32,015 nucleotides of DNA from CAG-841 sp963614875 (lineage in GTDB: Bacteria; Bacillota; Clostridia; Oscillospirales; CAG-272): the NCBI GenBank assembly GCA_963614875.1, contig CAVEFC010000015.1, forward strand, positions 1-32,015, written 5' to 3'. This document shows, piece after piece, positions 1 through 8,413 of the stretch; the stretch's first letter is position 1, and the number at the start of each line of letters is the position of its first letter. A program made the translations under genes and the position numbers. Under the pieces are notes generated by a model that did no database searches, was not told where the DNA came from, and saw only the letters and a program-made list of their open reading frames with translations.

Positions 1-97
1 CTTGTTGCGCCCTTTTTATCCCTTCTTTGGCTTTTACCTGCTCTTTTTATTGGACTTTTTTTGAATTATCCTCTTGACTTTTTACCATAGGACTTTT

Positions 98-1909
98 TTA
101 TTCGTCGTCGCCGAGCTTGAGCACCGCCATAAACGTTTCGGGCGGAACCTCCACCGAGCCGAGCTTTCTCATACGCTTTTTGCCTTCCTTTTGCTTTTCG
201 AGAAGCTTCTTTTTTCTTGTTATGTCGCCGCCGTAGCATTTTGCAAGAACGTCCTTGCGCATTGCCTTTACGGTTTCTCTTGCGATTACTCTGCCGCCGA
301 CAGCCGCCTGAACGGGAACTTCAAAAAGCTGGCGCGGAATGTTTTCCTTCAGCGCTTCAACTATTTTTCTGCCTCTTGCATACGCCTTGTCCGCGTGAAC
401 GATAAACGAAAGCGCGTCCACAACCTCCATATTGAGCAGTATGTCAAGCTTTACAAGCTTGCTTTCGGCATAGCCCTTGAATTCGTAATCAAGGGAAGCA
501 TAGCCCTTTGAACGACTTTTCAGCGCGTCGAAAAAGTCATAGATTATTTCGTTTAGCGGCAGGGTATAATGCAGCTCCATACGCGTTTTGTCGATATATT
601 TCATATCTATGAAAACGCCGCGTCTGTCCTTGCACAGCTCCATAATTCCGCCGACATATTCCGACGGAACGATTATGCTTGCGGAAACTATCGGTTCTTC
701 CGCCACCGATATTTCGTCGGGCGACGGATATACCGCGGGGTTGTCGATATATGACGTGGTTCCGTCCTTTGTGGTTATTTTGTATATAACGCTCGGAGCG
801 GTGGTCACAAGGTCAAGATTGAATTCGCGCTCTATGCGCTCCTCTATTATCTCCATATGGAGAAGTCCGAGAAAGCCGCAACGGAAGCCGAAGCCGAGCG
901 CAATGCTCGTTTCGGGTTCAAAGGTAAGCGAGGCGTCGTTGAGCTGCAATTTCAGAAGCGCGTCGCGAAGGTCGGGATATTTTGCTCCGTCCGCGGGATA
1001 AATTCCCGCAAAGACCATCGGCTGCGCCTTTTTGAAACCTTCAAAGGGGGTGTCCGTCGGATTATCCGCTTCGGTTATCGTATCGCCCACGCGCGTATCG
1101 GAAACGTTTTTGATGCTCGCCGTAATATATCCGACCTCGCCCGCGGAAAGCTCATCTGCCGGAACAAGCCCGAACGCCGACATATATCCTACCTCGGTCA
1201 CGTCAAAGCCTGCGCCGGTGTTCATCATTTTTATTTTTGTGCCGACCTTTACTCTGCCGTCCGCGACGCGCACATAAACAACAACGCCTCTGTATGAATC
1301 GTAATACGAATCAAAGATAAGGCATTTGAGCGGAGCGTCCGGATCGCCTGTCGGCGCGGGGATATCGGTCACTATTTTTTCAAGCACGTCCTCTATGTTC
1401 TGTCCCGTCTTTGCCGAAACAGCCGGACAATCCTCCGCCGGAATTCCGATAACGTCCTCTATTTCTTTTCTCGTGCCTTCTATATCGGCGGAGGCAAGGT
1501 CGATTTTATTTATAACGGGAATTATTTCAAGATCGTTTTCAAGCGCAAGATATGTGTTTGCAAGCGTCTGCGCCTCTATTCCCTGCGTCGCATCGACAAC
1601 GAGAAGTGCGCCCTCGCACGCGGCAAGCGAACGCGAAACTTCATAATTGAAGTCAACGTGTCCGGGAGTGTCTATAAGGTTGAATTCGTAATCCTCACCG
1701 TTTCCGGCGTGATAATTCATTTTTACGGCGCGGGCTTTTATGGTTATTCCTCTTTCGCGCTCTATGTCCATATTGTCAAGAAGCTGTTCCTCCATTTCGC
1801 GCGAGGAAACGCTCTGCGTCTTTTCGAGAAGTCTGTCCGCGAGGGTGCTTTTTCCGTGATCTATATGAGCTATGATTGAGAAGTTCCGTATATTTTTCCG
1901 ATTTGCCAT
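98..1909 (-). CDS. lepA: Elongation factor 4 (LepA), ribosome back-translocating GTPase
   Basis: Translation GTPase that acts on stalled or mis-translocated ribosomes and in subunit biogenesis. The product is 603 aa, the normal LepA length. The N-terminus shows the G1 loop (AHIDHGKST), the switch II motif DTPGHVDF and the G4 motif NKID. The C-terminal end (YGGDITRKKKLLEKQKEGK) is the LepA-specific tail that enters the peptidyl transferase centre. The frame stays open 53 codons upstream, but the ATG at 1909 is chosen: it gives the family-typical beginning MANRKNIRNFSIIAHIDHGK and has a GGAAGGG ribosome binding site just before it. A good promoter lies 77 bp upstream. It diverges from glyA. No downstream gene is visible in the 97 bp left to the edge. 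Confidence 0.97.
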   Translation of the reverse strand: MANRKNIRNFSIIAHIDHGKSTLADRLLEKTQSVSSREMEEQLLDNMDIERERGITIKARAVKMNYHAGNGEDYEFNLIDTPGHVDFNYEVSRSLAACEGALLVVDATQGIEAQTLANTYLALENDLEIIPVINKIDLASADIEGTRKEIEDVIGIPAEDCPAVSAKTGQNIEDVLEKIVTDIPAPTGDPDAPLKCLIFDSYYDSYRGVVVYVRVADGRVKVGTKIKMMNTGAGFDVTEVGYMSAFGLVPADELSAGEVGYITASIKNVSDTRVGDTITEADNPTDTPFEGFKKAQPMVFAGIYPADGAKYPDLRDALLKLQLNDASLTFEPETSIALGFGFRCGFLGLLHMEIIEERIEREFNLDLVTTAPSVIYKITTKDGTTSYIDNPAVYPSPDEISVAEEPIVSASIIVPSEYVGGIMELCKDRRGVFIDMKYIDKTRMELHYTLPLNEIIYDFFDALKSRSKGYASLDYEFKGYAESKLVKLDILLNMEVVDALSFIVHADKAYARGRKIVEALKENIPRQLFEVPVQAAVGGRVIARETVKAMRKDVLAKCYGGDITRKKKLLEKQKEGKKRMRKLGSVEVPPETFMAVLKLGDDE

Positions 1910-1985
1910 TTTTCCCTTCCTTAACTGCGGATATATTTCACAGTCTTTGCTGATTGAAAATCTTTGTTTTAATGTAGTAAAAAGT

Positions 1986-2014
1986 ATTATACCACAGAAA
2001 AGCGCATATATCAA
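1986..2014 (-). promoter_or_regulatory. Sigma-A promoter of lepA
   Basis: On the minus strand a -35 box TTGATA (2009-2014) is followed by a 17-bp spacer and a -10 box TATAAT (1986-1991). Transcription would start near 1979, leaving a leader of about 70 nt before lepA. The spacing and box quality match the other promoters in the window. Confidence 0.75.
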
Positions 2015-2068
2015 GTATTTTTTGCACAGGCAATATCGCTCCGGCGCAAAATTTAATCCGCGCGGCAC

Positions 2069-2097
2069 TTGATAATTTTACGGAAATATGATATGAT
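2069..2097 (+). promoter_or_regulatory. Sigma-A promoter of glyA
   Basis: A -35 box TTGATA (2069-2074), a 17-bp spacer and a -10 box TATGAT (2092-2097) precede glyA by 39 bp. The 1910-2136 gap therefore holds two divergent promoters and no gene. I see no riboswitch-like fold in the short glyA leader. Confidence 0.75.
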
Positions 2098-2136
2098 TGT
2101 TTTTAATAATACGAAAATTTCACAGGGGAGGGCAAT

Positions 2137-3384
2137 ATGGCAATAAAAAATATTGAGCTTGTAAAAAAATTTGATCCGGAGGTGGGCGCGGCTATGGAAG
2201 CCGAGCTTGACAGACAGCGCGGCGGAATAGAGCTTATAGCCTCCGAAAACTTCGTTTCCGAGCCGGTAATGGCGGCGATGGGATCGATACTGACGAACAA
2301 ATATGCCGAGGGCTTTCCCGGAAAAAGATATTACGGCGGTTGCGGCTGCGTTGACGTGGTTGAAAACATCGCGCGCGACAGAGCCAAGGCGCTTTTCGGC
2401 GCGGAGCACGCAAACGTTCAGCCTCACAGCGGAGCGCAGGCAAATCTTGCGGTATATTTTGCGCTTCTCAAGCCCGGCGATACCGTTATGGGAATGAGTC
2501 TTGCCGAGGGCGGACACCTTACTCACGGAAGCCCAGTGAATATGTCGGGAATGTATTATAATTTCGTGCCTTACGGGGTTTCCTCCGAAACGGGACTTCT
2601 CGATTACGAGGAAATAGACCGGATTGCCGACAAATGCAAGCCGAAGCTGATAGTCGCAGGGGCGTCGGCTTATCCGAGAACGATAGATTTCGAGCGCATT
2701 TCACAGACGGCAAAAAGAGTGGGCGCGTTTTTTATGGTCGATATGGCGCACATCGCGGGGCTTGTCGCAACAGGACTTCACCCTTCGCCCTTCCCTTATG
2801 CCGACGTCGTGACGACAACCACGCACAAAACTCTCCGCGGCCCGCGCGGCGGAATGATACTGTGCAAGGCTGAGCTTGCAAAACAGATAGACAAAGCCGT
2901 CTTCCCCGGAACTCAGGGCGGACCGCTTATGCACGTCATTGCGGGAAAAGCCGTGTGCTTCGGCGAAGCGCTCAAACCCGAATTCAAAGAATATCAGAAA
3001 CAGATAATCAAAAACGCGAAAGCGCTTGAAATATCGCTTAAAAACGAGGGACTTTCCCTTGTGACCGGCGGAACGGACAATCATCTTGTGCTTGTGAATC
3101 TCATCGGCACGGACGTTACCGGAAAAGAGCTTGAGCACCGTCTTGACGAGGTCGGCATAACGTGCAACAAAAACGCCGTTCCCGGCGATCCGCAAAGTCC
3201 GTTTGTCACAAGCGGAATAAGGCTCGGCACTCCCGCCGCCACGACAAGAGGTCTGCGCGAAGAAGATTTTACCCTTATCGGAAAGCTTGTCGCGCTCGCA
3301 ACGTATGATTTTGAAAACTCGGCGGAGCATATCCGCGCGGAAGTGGACAGGCTCTGCAGAAAATATCCGCTTTACGAGGACTGA
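2137..3384 (+). CDS. glyA: Serine hydroxymethyltransferase
   Basis: PLP enzyme interconverting serine and glycine while loading tetrahydrofolate with a one-carbon unit, in the cytoplasm. The product is 415 aa, standard length. The family signature around the PLP lysine is clear (TTTTHKTLRGPRGG, K231). The substrate and cofactor regions are also recognisable: N-terminal ELIASENFVS, SGAQAN and the glycine-rich GGHLTHG. The ATG follows GGGGAGGGCAAT, a strong ribosome binding site. It heads a plus-strand run: the next gene starts 2 nt after the stop codon. Confidence 0.98.
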   Translation: MAIKNIELVKKFDPEVGAAMEAELDRQRGGIELIASENFVSEPVMAAMGSILTNKYAEGFPGKRYYGGCGCVDVVENIARDRAKALFGAEHANVQPHSGAQANLAVYFALLKPGDTVMGMSLAEGGHLTHGSPVNMSGMYYNFVPYGVSSETGLLDYEEIDRIADKCKPKLIVAGASAYPRTIDFERISQTAKRVGAFFMVDMAHIAGLVATGLHPSPFPYADVVTTTTHKTLRGPRGGMILCKAELAKQIDKAVFPGTQGGPLMHVIAGKAVCFGEALKPEFKEYQKQIIKNAKALEISLKNEGLSLVTGGTDNHLVLVNLIGTDVTGKELEHRLDEVGITCNKNAVPGDPQSPFVTSGIRLGTPAATTRGLREEDFTLIGKLVALATYDFENSAEHIRAEVDRLCRKYPLYED

Positions 3385-3386
3385 TT

Positions 3387-3869
3387 ATGACCGAAAATAC
3401 AGCTGTTGTCGGCAGAATTGCCGAAAAACTCAAAGCCGGGGGAAAAACCTTCTGCACCGCGGAATCCTGCACGGGAGGGCAGATAGCCAAAACCGTGACC
3501 GACGTTTCCGGAATTTCCGCCGTTTTTCCCGGCGGCGTGGTTTCGTATGCGAACGAAATAAAAGAAAAGCTTCTCGGCGTAAGCCGTAAAACTCTTGCCG
3601 ATTTCGGCGCGGTATCCGAGCAGACGGCGCGCGAAATGGCGCTCGGCGCGATAAATGCGCTCGGCGCGGATTATTCCGTAGCCGTCACGGGAATAGCGGG
3701 GCCGGACGGCGGCTCGAAGGAAAAGCCAGTGGGACTTGTATATATCGCCTGCGCCGATAAAAACGGCAGAGTAAATGTAAAAAGAAATCTTTTCGATGGC
3801 GACAGAGAAGAAGTGAGAAATCAGACGGTGAAAGCGGCGCTTTTGCTGCTGTCGGAATTTATCGGATAA
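3387..3869 (+). CDS. CinA C-terminal domain amidase (nicotinamide-nucleotide amidohydrolase, PncC type)
   Basis: 160-aa stand-alone CinA C-terminal domain. In characterised relatives (E. coli PncC) this domain deamidates nicotinamide mononucleotide to nicotinic acid mononucleotide in pyridine-nucleotide salvage. Visible family motifs are TAESCTGG near residues 24-31, with the serine expected to be catalytic, and GIAGPDGGSKEKPVGLVYIA near 105-124. The N-terminal molybdopterin-binding domain of full CinA is absent, so this is the short form. Its ATG lies 2 nt after the glyA stop and uses a GAGG inside the glyA end, so it is translationally coupled. Full-length CinA often sits next to recA in Bacillota; recA is nearby here but in a different operon. 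Confidence 0.9.
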   Translation: MTENTAVVGRIAEKLKAGGKTFCTAESCTGGQIAKTVTDVSGISAVFPGGVVSYANEIKEKLLGVSRKTLADFGAVSEQTAREMALGAINALGADYSVAVTGIAGPDGGSKEKPVGLVYIACADKNGRVNVKRNLFDGDREEVRNQTVKAALLLLSEFIG

Positions 3870-3888
3870 CGACATCGCCGCGCGAAAA

Positions 3889-3918
3889 TGTTGATAACCT
3901 TGTGGAAAGTGGGGAAAA
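3889..3918 (+). promoter_or_regulatory. Cluster of three DnaA-box-like 9-mers upstream of holA
   Basis: The 88-bp cinA-holA gap contains TGTTGATAA (3889-3897), TGTGGAAAG (3901-3909) and TGGGGAAAA (3910-3918) in the same orientation. They differ by one or two bases from the consensus TGTGGATAA or from the TGTGGAAAA copies found in oriC of this window. Binding by DnaA is inferred only from the sequence. Confidence 0.4.
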
Positions 3919-3957
3919 CTCCATTTATTTCCACGCAAAAACGGAAAGGAGCCTCTT

Positions 3958-5046
3958 ATGGCGAAAGCGGAAAGCAAAATACTCACTCCCGATGCGCTGT
4001 CGGATATCGTCCGCTCGGGAAAATCCGAAACGCTTGTGTTTTTCGGCGAAGAGGATTACCTGAAAACCGTCTGGTCGGAACGCATTGCAAAAGCCGTTAT
4101 GACAGCCGAAGGCTTTGAGGTTTTCAACCGCTTTGATATATCGTTTTCGGATGAAAAAAGCGGACTTTCTTCGCTTACGGACGCGCTTTTCGCATCGCCC
4201 ATGATGCAGGAGCATACCTTGATCGAGGTATGCGACCTTTCCTCTGTCGCGGGAAAAGCCTCCTCGCTCGACGCGCTTGCCGGCGCGCTTTCGGGCGGCT
4301 CGGGCGACGCCGTAGTAATACTTGATTTCCGCTCCGACGAGCTTGACGCCGACTATCGCTTTGAGCAATCGACGCTTTATAAAAAGCTTTCGCCCGTGGC
4401 AAAATTCGTAAAATTCGATCTTCTCTCCGAAGGCAAGCTCACGGTCTGGGCAAAAAAGCTGATATCCGTCAAGGACAAAAGGCTTTATCTGACGGACGAG
4501 GGCGCGCTTGCGCTTATAAATCTTTGCAGCGGACGTATGCTCGCAATGCTTTCCGAAACGGAAAAGCTTGCGGCGTATAAAAACTATGCGGCGACGGGCG
4601 AGGCAACTCCCATAACGGAGGAGGACGTCCGCACGGTGTGCGTTCAGAACGCCAAGGACGATATGCCGTTTGCAATGTCAAATGCGGCGGCAAAATGGAA
4701 TCTGCGCGAAATGCTCGCGGTGTTCGAAGCCTGCCGCGATATGCGTGAAGAGCCGGTTTCGGTCATTGCAAAGCTCGGAAAAATATATTCCGAAATGCTT
4801 AAAATGAAAACCGCGCTTATGTCGGGAATGTCCGCCTCCGCGGCGGCAAAGGCTCTTTCAATGAACGAATATCGGGCAAGAATTGTCGCGCGCTCCGTCG
4901 AAAACGTGCCGCTTTCCGTTATAGAAAGCGCCGTTCTTTCGGCTTACGGAACGGATGTCGCGCTGAAAAGCACGCAAACGGACAAATGGGTTCTGCTTGA
5001 CAGGCTTGCCGCCGAAATATATACACCGAAATCACTGCGAGGCTGA
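3958..5046 (+). CDS. holA: DNA polymerase III subunit delta
   Basis: Clamp-loader subunit that opens the DnaN sliding-clamp ring and belongs to the delta/tau/delta' complex. The product is 362 aa, usual for Bacillota HolA. The family has little sequence conservation and a degenerate AAA+ fold. The identification rests on the N-terminal segment around residues 20-35 (SETLVFFGEEDYLKTVWSE), the middle segment LINLCSGRMLAMLSETEKL, the C-terminal helical region, and length. The ATG follows AAAGGAG at proper spacing. It is followed 2 nt later by the RNase M5-like gene. Its partner dnaN lies about 9 kb to the right. Confidence 0.9.
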   Translation: MAKAESKILTPDALSDIVRSGKSETLVFFGEEDYLKTVWSERIAKAVMTAEGFEVFNRFDISFSDEKSGLSSLTDALFASPMMQEHTLIEVCDLSSVAGKASSLDALAGALSGGSGDAVVILDFRSDELDADYRFEQSTLYKKLSPVAKFVKFDLLSEGKLTVWAKKLISVKDKRLYLTDEGALALINLCSGRMLAMLSETEKLAAYKNYAATGEATPITEEDVRTVCVQNAKDDMPFAMSNAAAKWNLREMLAVFEACRDMREEPVSVIAKLGKIYSEMLKMKTALMSGMSASAAAKALSMNEYRARIVARSVENVPLSVIESAVLSAYGTDVALKSTQTDKWVLLDRLAAEIYTPKSLRG

Positions 5047-5048
5047 AG

Positions 5049-5639
5049 ATGCTTTACATTTCATTACCGATAATTGTGGAAGGCAAATACGATCGCGAGC
5101 GTGTGCTTTCCGTGGCAAAGGCGACCGTTATCACAACGGAGGGCTTCGGAATATTCAAAAAGGACGAAAAGGCTGCGCTTATCCGCAGGCTTGCCGCGGA
5201 CAAGGGCGTTATCGTCCTTACGGACAGCGACGGCGCGGGACTTGTAATACGAAACTACATTCACGGAATACTTCCGCCACGGCTTGTTTTCGATATTTAC
5301 ACTCCCGAAATAAAGGGAAAAGAAAAACGCAAAGCGGCGCCGTCAAAAGAAGGTCTTCTCGGCGTTGAGGGAATGGAAAGGGACTGGCTTTGCAAAGCGC
5401 TTGAACCCTTTTCCGGCGGAGCGCCCCGTCCTGCTCCGATGGTGACCAAAACGGATTTTTACCTTATGGGGCTTTCGGGCGGAGAGGACAGCTCGGAAAA
5501 GCGCAAAGCGCTTGCGCGGCTGCTCGGACTTCCGACAAATCTTTCGTGCGGTGCGCTTATAGAAGCGATAAATCTTGCCGTCCCCCGCGACGAATATGAA
5601 AAAGCGACGGAAAAACTTAAAGCAGAGGCTGAAAAATGA
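5049..5639 (+). CDS. RNase M5-like Toprim protein (DUF4093 type)
   Basis: 196 aa. The N-terminal Toprim domain has the glutamate motif IVEGKYDRERV (about residues 8-18) and the acidic motif VLTDSDGAG (about 56-64), arranged as in ribonuclease M5, which matures the 5' and 3' ends of 5S rRNA in Bacillus. The C-terminal part (from about residue 95: KEGLLGVEGM, then a helical region ending in a lysine-rich tail) corresponds to DUF4093. The exact substrate is inferred from the family. Bacillus rnmV usually precedes ksgA; here it follows holA, and its stop overlaps the gtrA start by 4 nt (ATGA), indicating coupling. Confidence 0.82.
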   Translation: MLYISLPIIVEGKYDRERVLSVAKATVITTEGFGIFKKDEKAALIRRLAADKGVIVLTDSDGAGLVIRNYIHGILPPRLVFDIYTPEIKGKEKRKAAPSKEGLLGVEGMERDWLCKALEPFSGGAPRPAPMVTKTDFYLMGLSGGEDSSEKRKALARLLGLPTNLSCGALIEAINLAVPRDEYEKATEKLKAEAEK

Positions 5640-6196
5640 AAGAAAAAAAGAACCTTTTGGACAGAATAATCGACGGACTTCATCTTACAAAATACCGCGA
5701 AATAATTATGTATCTCATCTTCGGCGTGCTGACGACGCTCGTCGGCTGGGCGGTTTATTACGGAATTCTTGCCGCGGGCAGAGCGGTTTTCGCCATTCCC
5801 GCAGACGACGTTTCGAGCGGAAAATATATTGCGGTCTATACCGCCGCGCAGATAATTCAATGGATATGCGCCGTGCTTTTTGCGTTTTTTACAAACAAAA
5901 AGTGGGTTTTCACAACGGCGGATCAAAGCGTTTCCACGGGAAAACAGCTTGTTACGTTCGCAGGCTCGCGCCTTGTGACGTTCGGGCTCGATTATGTCAT
6001 AACCTTTGCCGGAACGTTTGCTCTCGCTAAGCTTTTCCCGTCGCTTACGGCGGTTTTCCTGCTCGGAAAGGAGCGCAATCTTGCCGAAATACTTTCAAAG
6101 ATAATGGCAGCTGTGGTTGTCATTGTGTGCAATTATATAATAAGCAAGCTGCTTGTTTTCAAAAAACGCAAATCGGAGGAAAAACCGCTTGAATAA
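5636..6196 (+). CDS. GtrA-family membrane protein
   Basis: 186 aa with four predicted membrane helices: about residues 21-43 (EIIMYLIFGVLTTLVGWAVY), 66-85, 104-127 and 150-173. The charged loop FFTNKKWVF after the second helix is the typical GtrA motif. Family members are thought to move undecaprenyl-linked sugars or assist cell-surface polysaccharide glycosylation. The substrate cannot be deduced here, and no glycosyltransferase is adjacent. It starts at the ATG overlapping the upstream stop codon and ends inside the start region of mrnC. Confidence 0.85.
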   Translation: MKEKKNLLDRIIDGLHLTKYREIIMYLIFGVLTTLVGWAVYYGILAAGRAVFAIPADDVSSGKYIAVYTAAQIIQWICAVLFAFFTNKKWVFTTADQSVSTGKQLVTFAGSRLVTFGLDYVITFAGTFALAKLFPSLTAVFLLGKERNLAEILSKIMAAVVVIVCNYIISKLLVFKKRKSEEKPLE

Positions 6197-6560
6197 TCAG
6201 AATTTTTCAGTCGCCGTGTATGCCTATGTGGGCGACGCGGTGCTTGAAGTATATATAAGGGAAAGGCTTGCCCTGCTCGGAATTTCGGACACGGGAAAGC
6301 TGAACGCCATGGCGCAGAAGCTTGTCTGCGCCGAGGCGCAAAGCCTGCGGCTTGAAAGCATTCTTCCGCTTTTAAGCGAGGAGGAATCCGCCGTATATCA
6401 TCTCGGCAGAAACCATAAAACCAAGACCACGCCCAAACATTCGACGCCTGTGCAGTATCATCGCGCAACGGGCTTTGAAGCCGTTTTCGGATGGCTTCAC
6501 CTTTCCGGAAAAACCGAAAGAGCGCGCGAGCTTTTTTCTGCGGCTTATTCGGATATCTGA
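6189..6560 (+). CDS. mrnC: Mini-ribonuclease III (23S rRNA maturation), TTG start
   Basis: RNase III-like enzyme lacking the double-stranded RNA binding domain; in Bacillus it trims 23S rRNA precursor ends as a dimer. The core motif YAYVGDAVLEVYIRE, with the catalytic aspartate in GDAV, and the closing segment TGFEAVFGWLHLSG, with the second acidic residue, are present. The frame opens with an ATG at 6153, but the preferred start is the TTG at 6189: a GGAGG (6176-6180) lies 8 nt before it and the residues before it do not look like family sequence. This gives 123 aa, slightly short for the family. It overlaps the gtrA stop by 8 nt. The gene ends just before a strong terminator. Confidence 0.88.
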   Translation: MNNQNFSVAVYAYVGDAVLEVYIRERLALLGISDTGKLNAMAQKLVCAEAQSLRLESILPLLSEEESAVYHLGRNHKTKTTPKHSTPVQYHRATGFEAVFGWLHLSGKTERARELFSAAYSDI

Positions 6561-6569
6561 TCTGAAAGC

Positions 6570-6600
6570 AAAAAATGCACTCGTAACGAGTGCATTTTTT
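6570..6600. terminator. Bidirectional terminator between mrnC and recX
   Basis: The stem TGCACTCG (6576-6583) pairs with CGAGTGCA (6587-6594) around a TAA loop. It is flanked by six A on the left and six T on the right, so it works in both directions. It ends the plus-strand glyA-mrnC run and the minus-strand dnaA-recX run. The recX stop codon (6599-6601) overlaps its T tract. Confidence 0.9.
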
Positions 6601-7249
6601 ATTCGTTTTTCAGGATAACAAGCGCGTTTTTTATATTCCGGACTGAAAAGCCGTATCGCATAAGAGAGGCTGTGATTTTCCGGCATTTTTCCCTATCGGC
6701 AAAATCGGAGATGTTTACGGTTCTTTCCATTCTTTCGGCGCAGATTGCGTCAAAGTCAGGTTCGGATTGCATTGCGGCGTTTATCGCCTCGTCGGAAAAG
6801 CCTTTCCGGTAAAGCTCATTTCTTATACGCGACATCCCGTAAAGACGCCTTTCCGCAAGCTCCGAAAGAAGCTGCTCCGCCTGCTCGCGCTCGTTTATAT
6901 AGCCCGCGTTTTCAAGATAATCCGCCGCGCGAAAGGAAATATCCTTTGAAAATCCGCGACGGATAAGCTTTGATATAAGTCCTTTTTTCGTATTCTGCGC
7001 AAAGCCGATAAGCTCCGCGCCTTTTTTTATTGCCGAGGTAAGAGCCTCGGCGTCTTCAAGCGCTTCGAATTTTTCGCGGCTTATTTCTATTCCGTCGCCC
7101 GCCGACATCGGAAAGCCCATATCAAAGAACAGATCGGAGGCGATCTCGCCTCCGGTTTGCTCGGTATTGATGCCGTCCGTAAGAGTTATTTTCAGCAGAA
7201 CCGCTTCGCCTTCCCTTACGGGCGTTATCTTTTCGATTGTTATTTTCAT
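6599..7249 (-). CDS. recX: Regulatory protein RecX
   Basis: 216 aa; modulates RecA filament growth. The RecX repeat structure is visible: helical triplets with KGLISKLIRRGFSKDISFRAADYLENAGYI (middle) and RLYGMSRIRNELYRKGFSDEAINAAM, followed by a third repeat ending LMRYGFSVRNIKNAL. The first 70 residues form the beta-rich N-terminal part seen in Bacillota RecX. Its ATG overlaps the recA stop codon by 4 nt (ATGA), so translation is coupled to recA. It is the last gene of the minus-strand block, before the bidirectional terminator. Confidence 0.92.
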   Translation of the reverse strand: MKITIEKITPVREGEAVLLKITLTDGINTEQTGGEIASDLFFDMGFPMSAGDGIEISREKFEALEDAEALTSAIKKGAELIGFAQNTKKGLISKLIRRGFSKDISFRAADYLENAGYINEREQAEQLLSELAERRLYGMSRIRNELYRKGFSDEAINAAMQSEPDFDAICAERMERTVNISDFADREKCRKITASLMRYGFSVRNIKNALVILKNE

Positions 7250-8382
7250 TTGTCGTCGTCCGCGCTTACGTCAAGCACGCGGATATCGAATTCATCTCCG
7301 TCGTCCTCGTCCTCTTCAAGCGAATACGCTTCCTCGGGGTCCGCGGTAAGATCTATATCGTCGCTTTTTGCTTTTATCTTCGCTTCGATTTCGGCAAGAA
7401 GCTTGGGATCTGCTTCGAGCGCGGCTTTTGCCTTTTCCTTGCCCTGACCGAGCTTTTCCCCGTTGTACGAGAAAAACGAGCCGCTTTTCTGAATTATGCC
7501 GACGTCCGTGCCTATATCAAGCACCTCGCCGACCTTTGAAATGCCTTTTCCGTAGATAATGTCAAATTCCGCAACCTTGAATGGCGGCGCGACCTTGTTT
7601 TTTACCACCTTGCATTTGACTTTATTGCCGTAGGTTTCGCTTCCCTGCTTCAGCGTTTCGGATTTTCTCACGTCTATTCTTACGGAGGCATAGAATTTGA
7701 GCGCTCTGCCGCCGGGCGTCGTTTCGGGATTTCCGTACATAACGCCGACTTTTTCACGGAGCTGGTTTATGAAAATCACAGCGCAGTTCGTCTTTGCTAT
7801 CGAGCCGGACAGCTTGCGCAGCGCCTGAGACATCAGTCTTGCCTGAAGTCCAACATGGCTTGAACCCATAACGCCGTCTATCTCCTGCTGAGGAACGAGC
7901 GCCGCAACCGAGTCGACAACGACAACGTCCACCGCGCCGGAGCGTACAAGCGCTTCGGTTATTTCGAGCGCCTGCTCGCCCGAATCGGGCTGAGAAACGA
8001 GCAGACTGTCGATATTCACGCCGAGAGCCTTCGCATATACGGGATCGAGCGCGTGCTCGGCGTCGATAAACGCCGCTTCGCCGCCCATTTTCTGAACCTC
8101 TGCCGCAATGTGCAGGGCAACCGTCGTTTTACCGGAGGATTCCGGCCCGAATATTTCGATGATTCTGCCGCGCGGAACGCCGCCTATGCCGAGCGCAAGG
8201 TCAAGGGTAAGCGAGCCCGTCGGGATAGCCTCGACGTTCATATGCGAATTTTCGCCGAGCTTCATAATCGTGCCTTTGCCGAAATCCTTTTCGATCTGTG
8301 CAAGGGCTGTCGCAAGCGCCTTCTTTTTTTCCTCGGAGCTTGCGGGAACGGATGCGTTTTCTTTCTTTTTTGTTGCTTTCAT
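7246..8382 (-). CDS. recA: Recombinase RecA
   Basis: 378 aa. Central strand-exchange ATPase of homologous recombination and coprotease for LexA-type repressors. Walker A GPESSGKT is at residues 79-86, the Walker B region VVVVDSVAAL follows, and loop L2 shows the typical FINQLREKVGVMYGNPETTPGG. The extreme C-terminus is very acidic (DEDDGDEFD and a final DDD), as usual. The ribosome binding site is GAAAGGG about 9 nt before the ATG. It lies only 31 bp after gyrA without a visible promoter, so it is probably read through from the gyrase genes. No LexA box is apparent in that gap. Confidence 0.98.
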   Translation of the reverse strand: MKATKKKENASVPASSEEKKKALATALAQIEKDFGKGTIMKLGENSHMNVEAIPTGSLTLDLALGIGGVPRGRIIEIFGPESSGKTTVALHIAAEVQKMGGEAAFIDAEHALDPVYAKALGVNIDSLLVSQPDSGEQALEITEALVRSGAVDVVVVDSVAALVPQQEIDGVMGSSHVGLQARLMSQALRKLSGSIAKTNCAVIFINQLREKVGVMYGNPETTPGGRALKFYASVRIDVRKSETLKQGSETYGNKVKCKVVKNKVAPPFKVAEFDIIYGKGISKVGEVLDIGTDVGIIQKSGSFFSYNGEKLGQGKEKAKAALEADPKLLAEIEAKIKAKSDDIDLTADPEEAYSLEEDEDDGDEFDIRVLDVSADDDK

Positions 8383-8413
8383 TTCGGAAACCCTTTCTTA
8401 AAACAAAGATTTT

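Noticed and set aside
53..98. Three GACTTTTT copies downstream of lepA (53, 76, 91)
   Set aside because: Spacing is irregular and the sequence is simple and AT-rich; no hairpin or gene start accompanies them. A following gene would start beyond the left edge.
74..2072. Open frames opposite lepA and other long frames opposite gyrA, gyrB, recA and the recombinase
   Set aside because: They overlap conserved genes on the other strand, lack family features and good ribosome binding sites, and are explained by the codon bias of the true genes.
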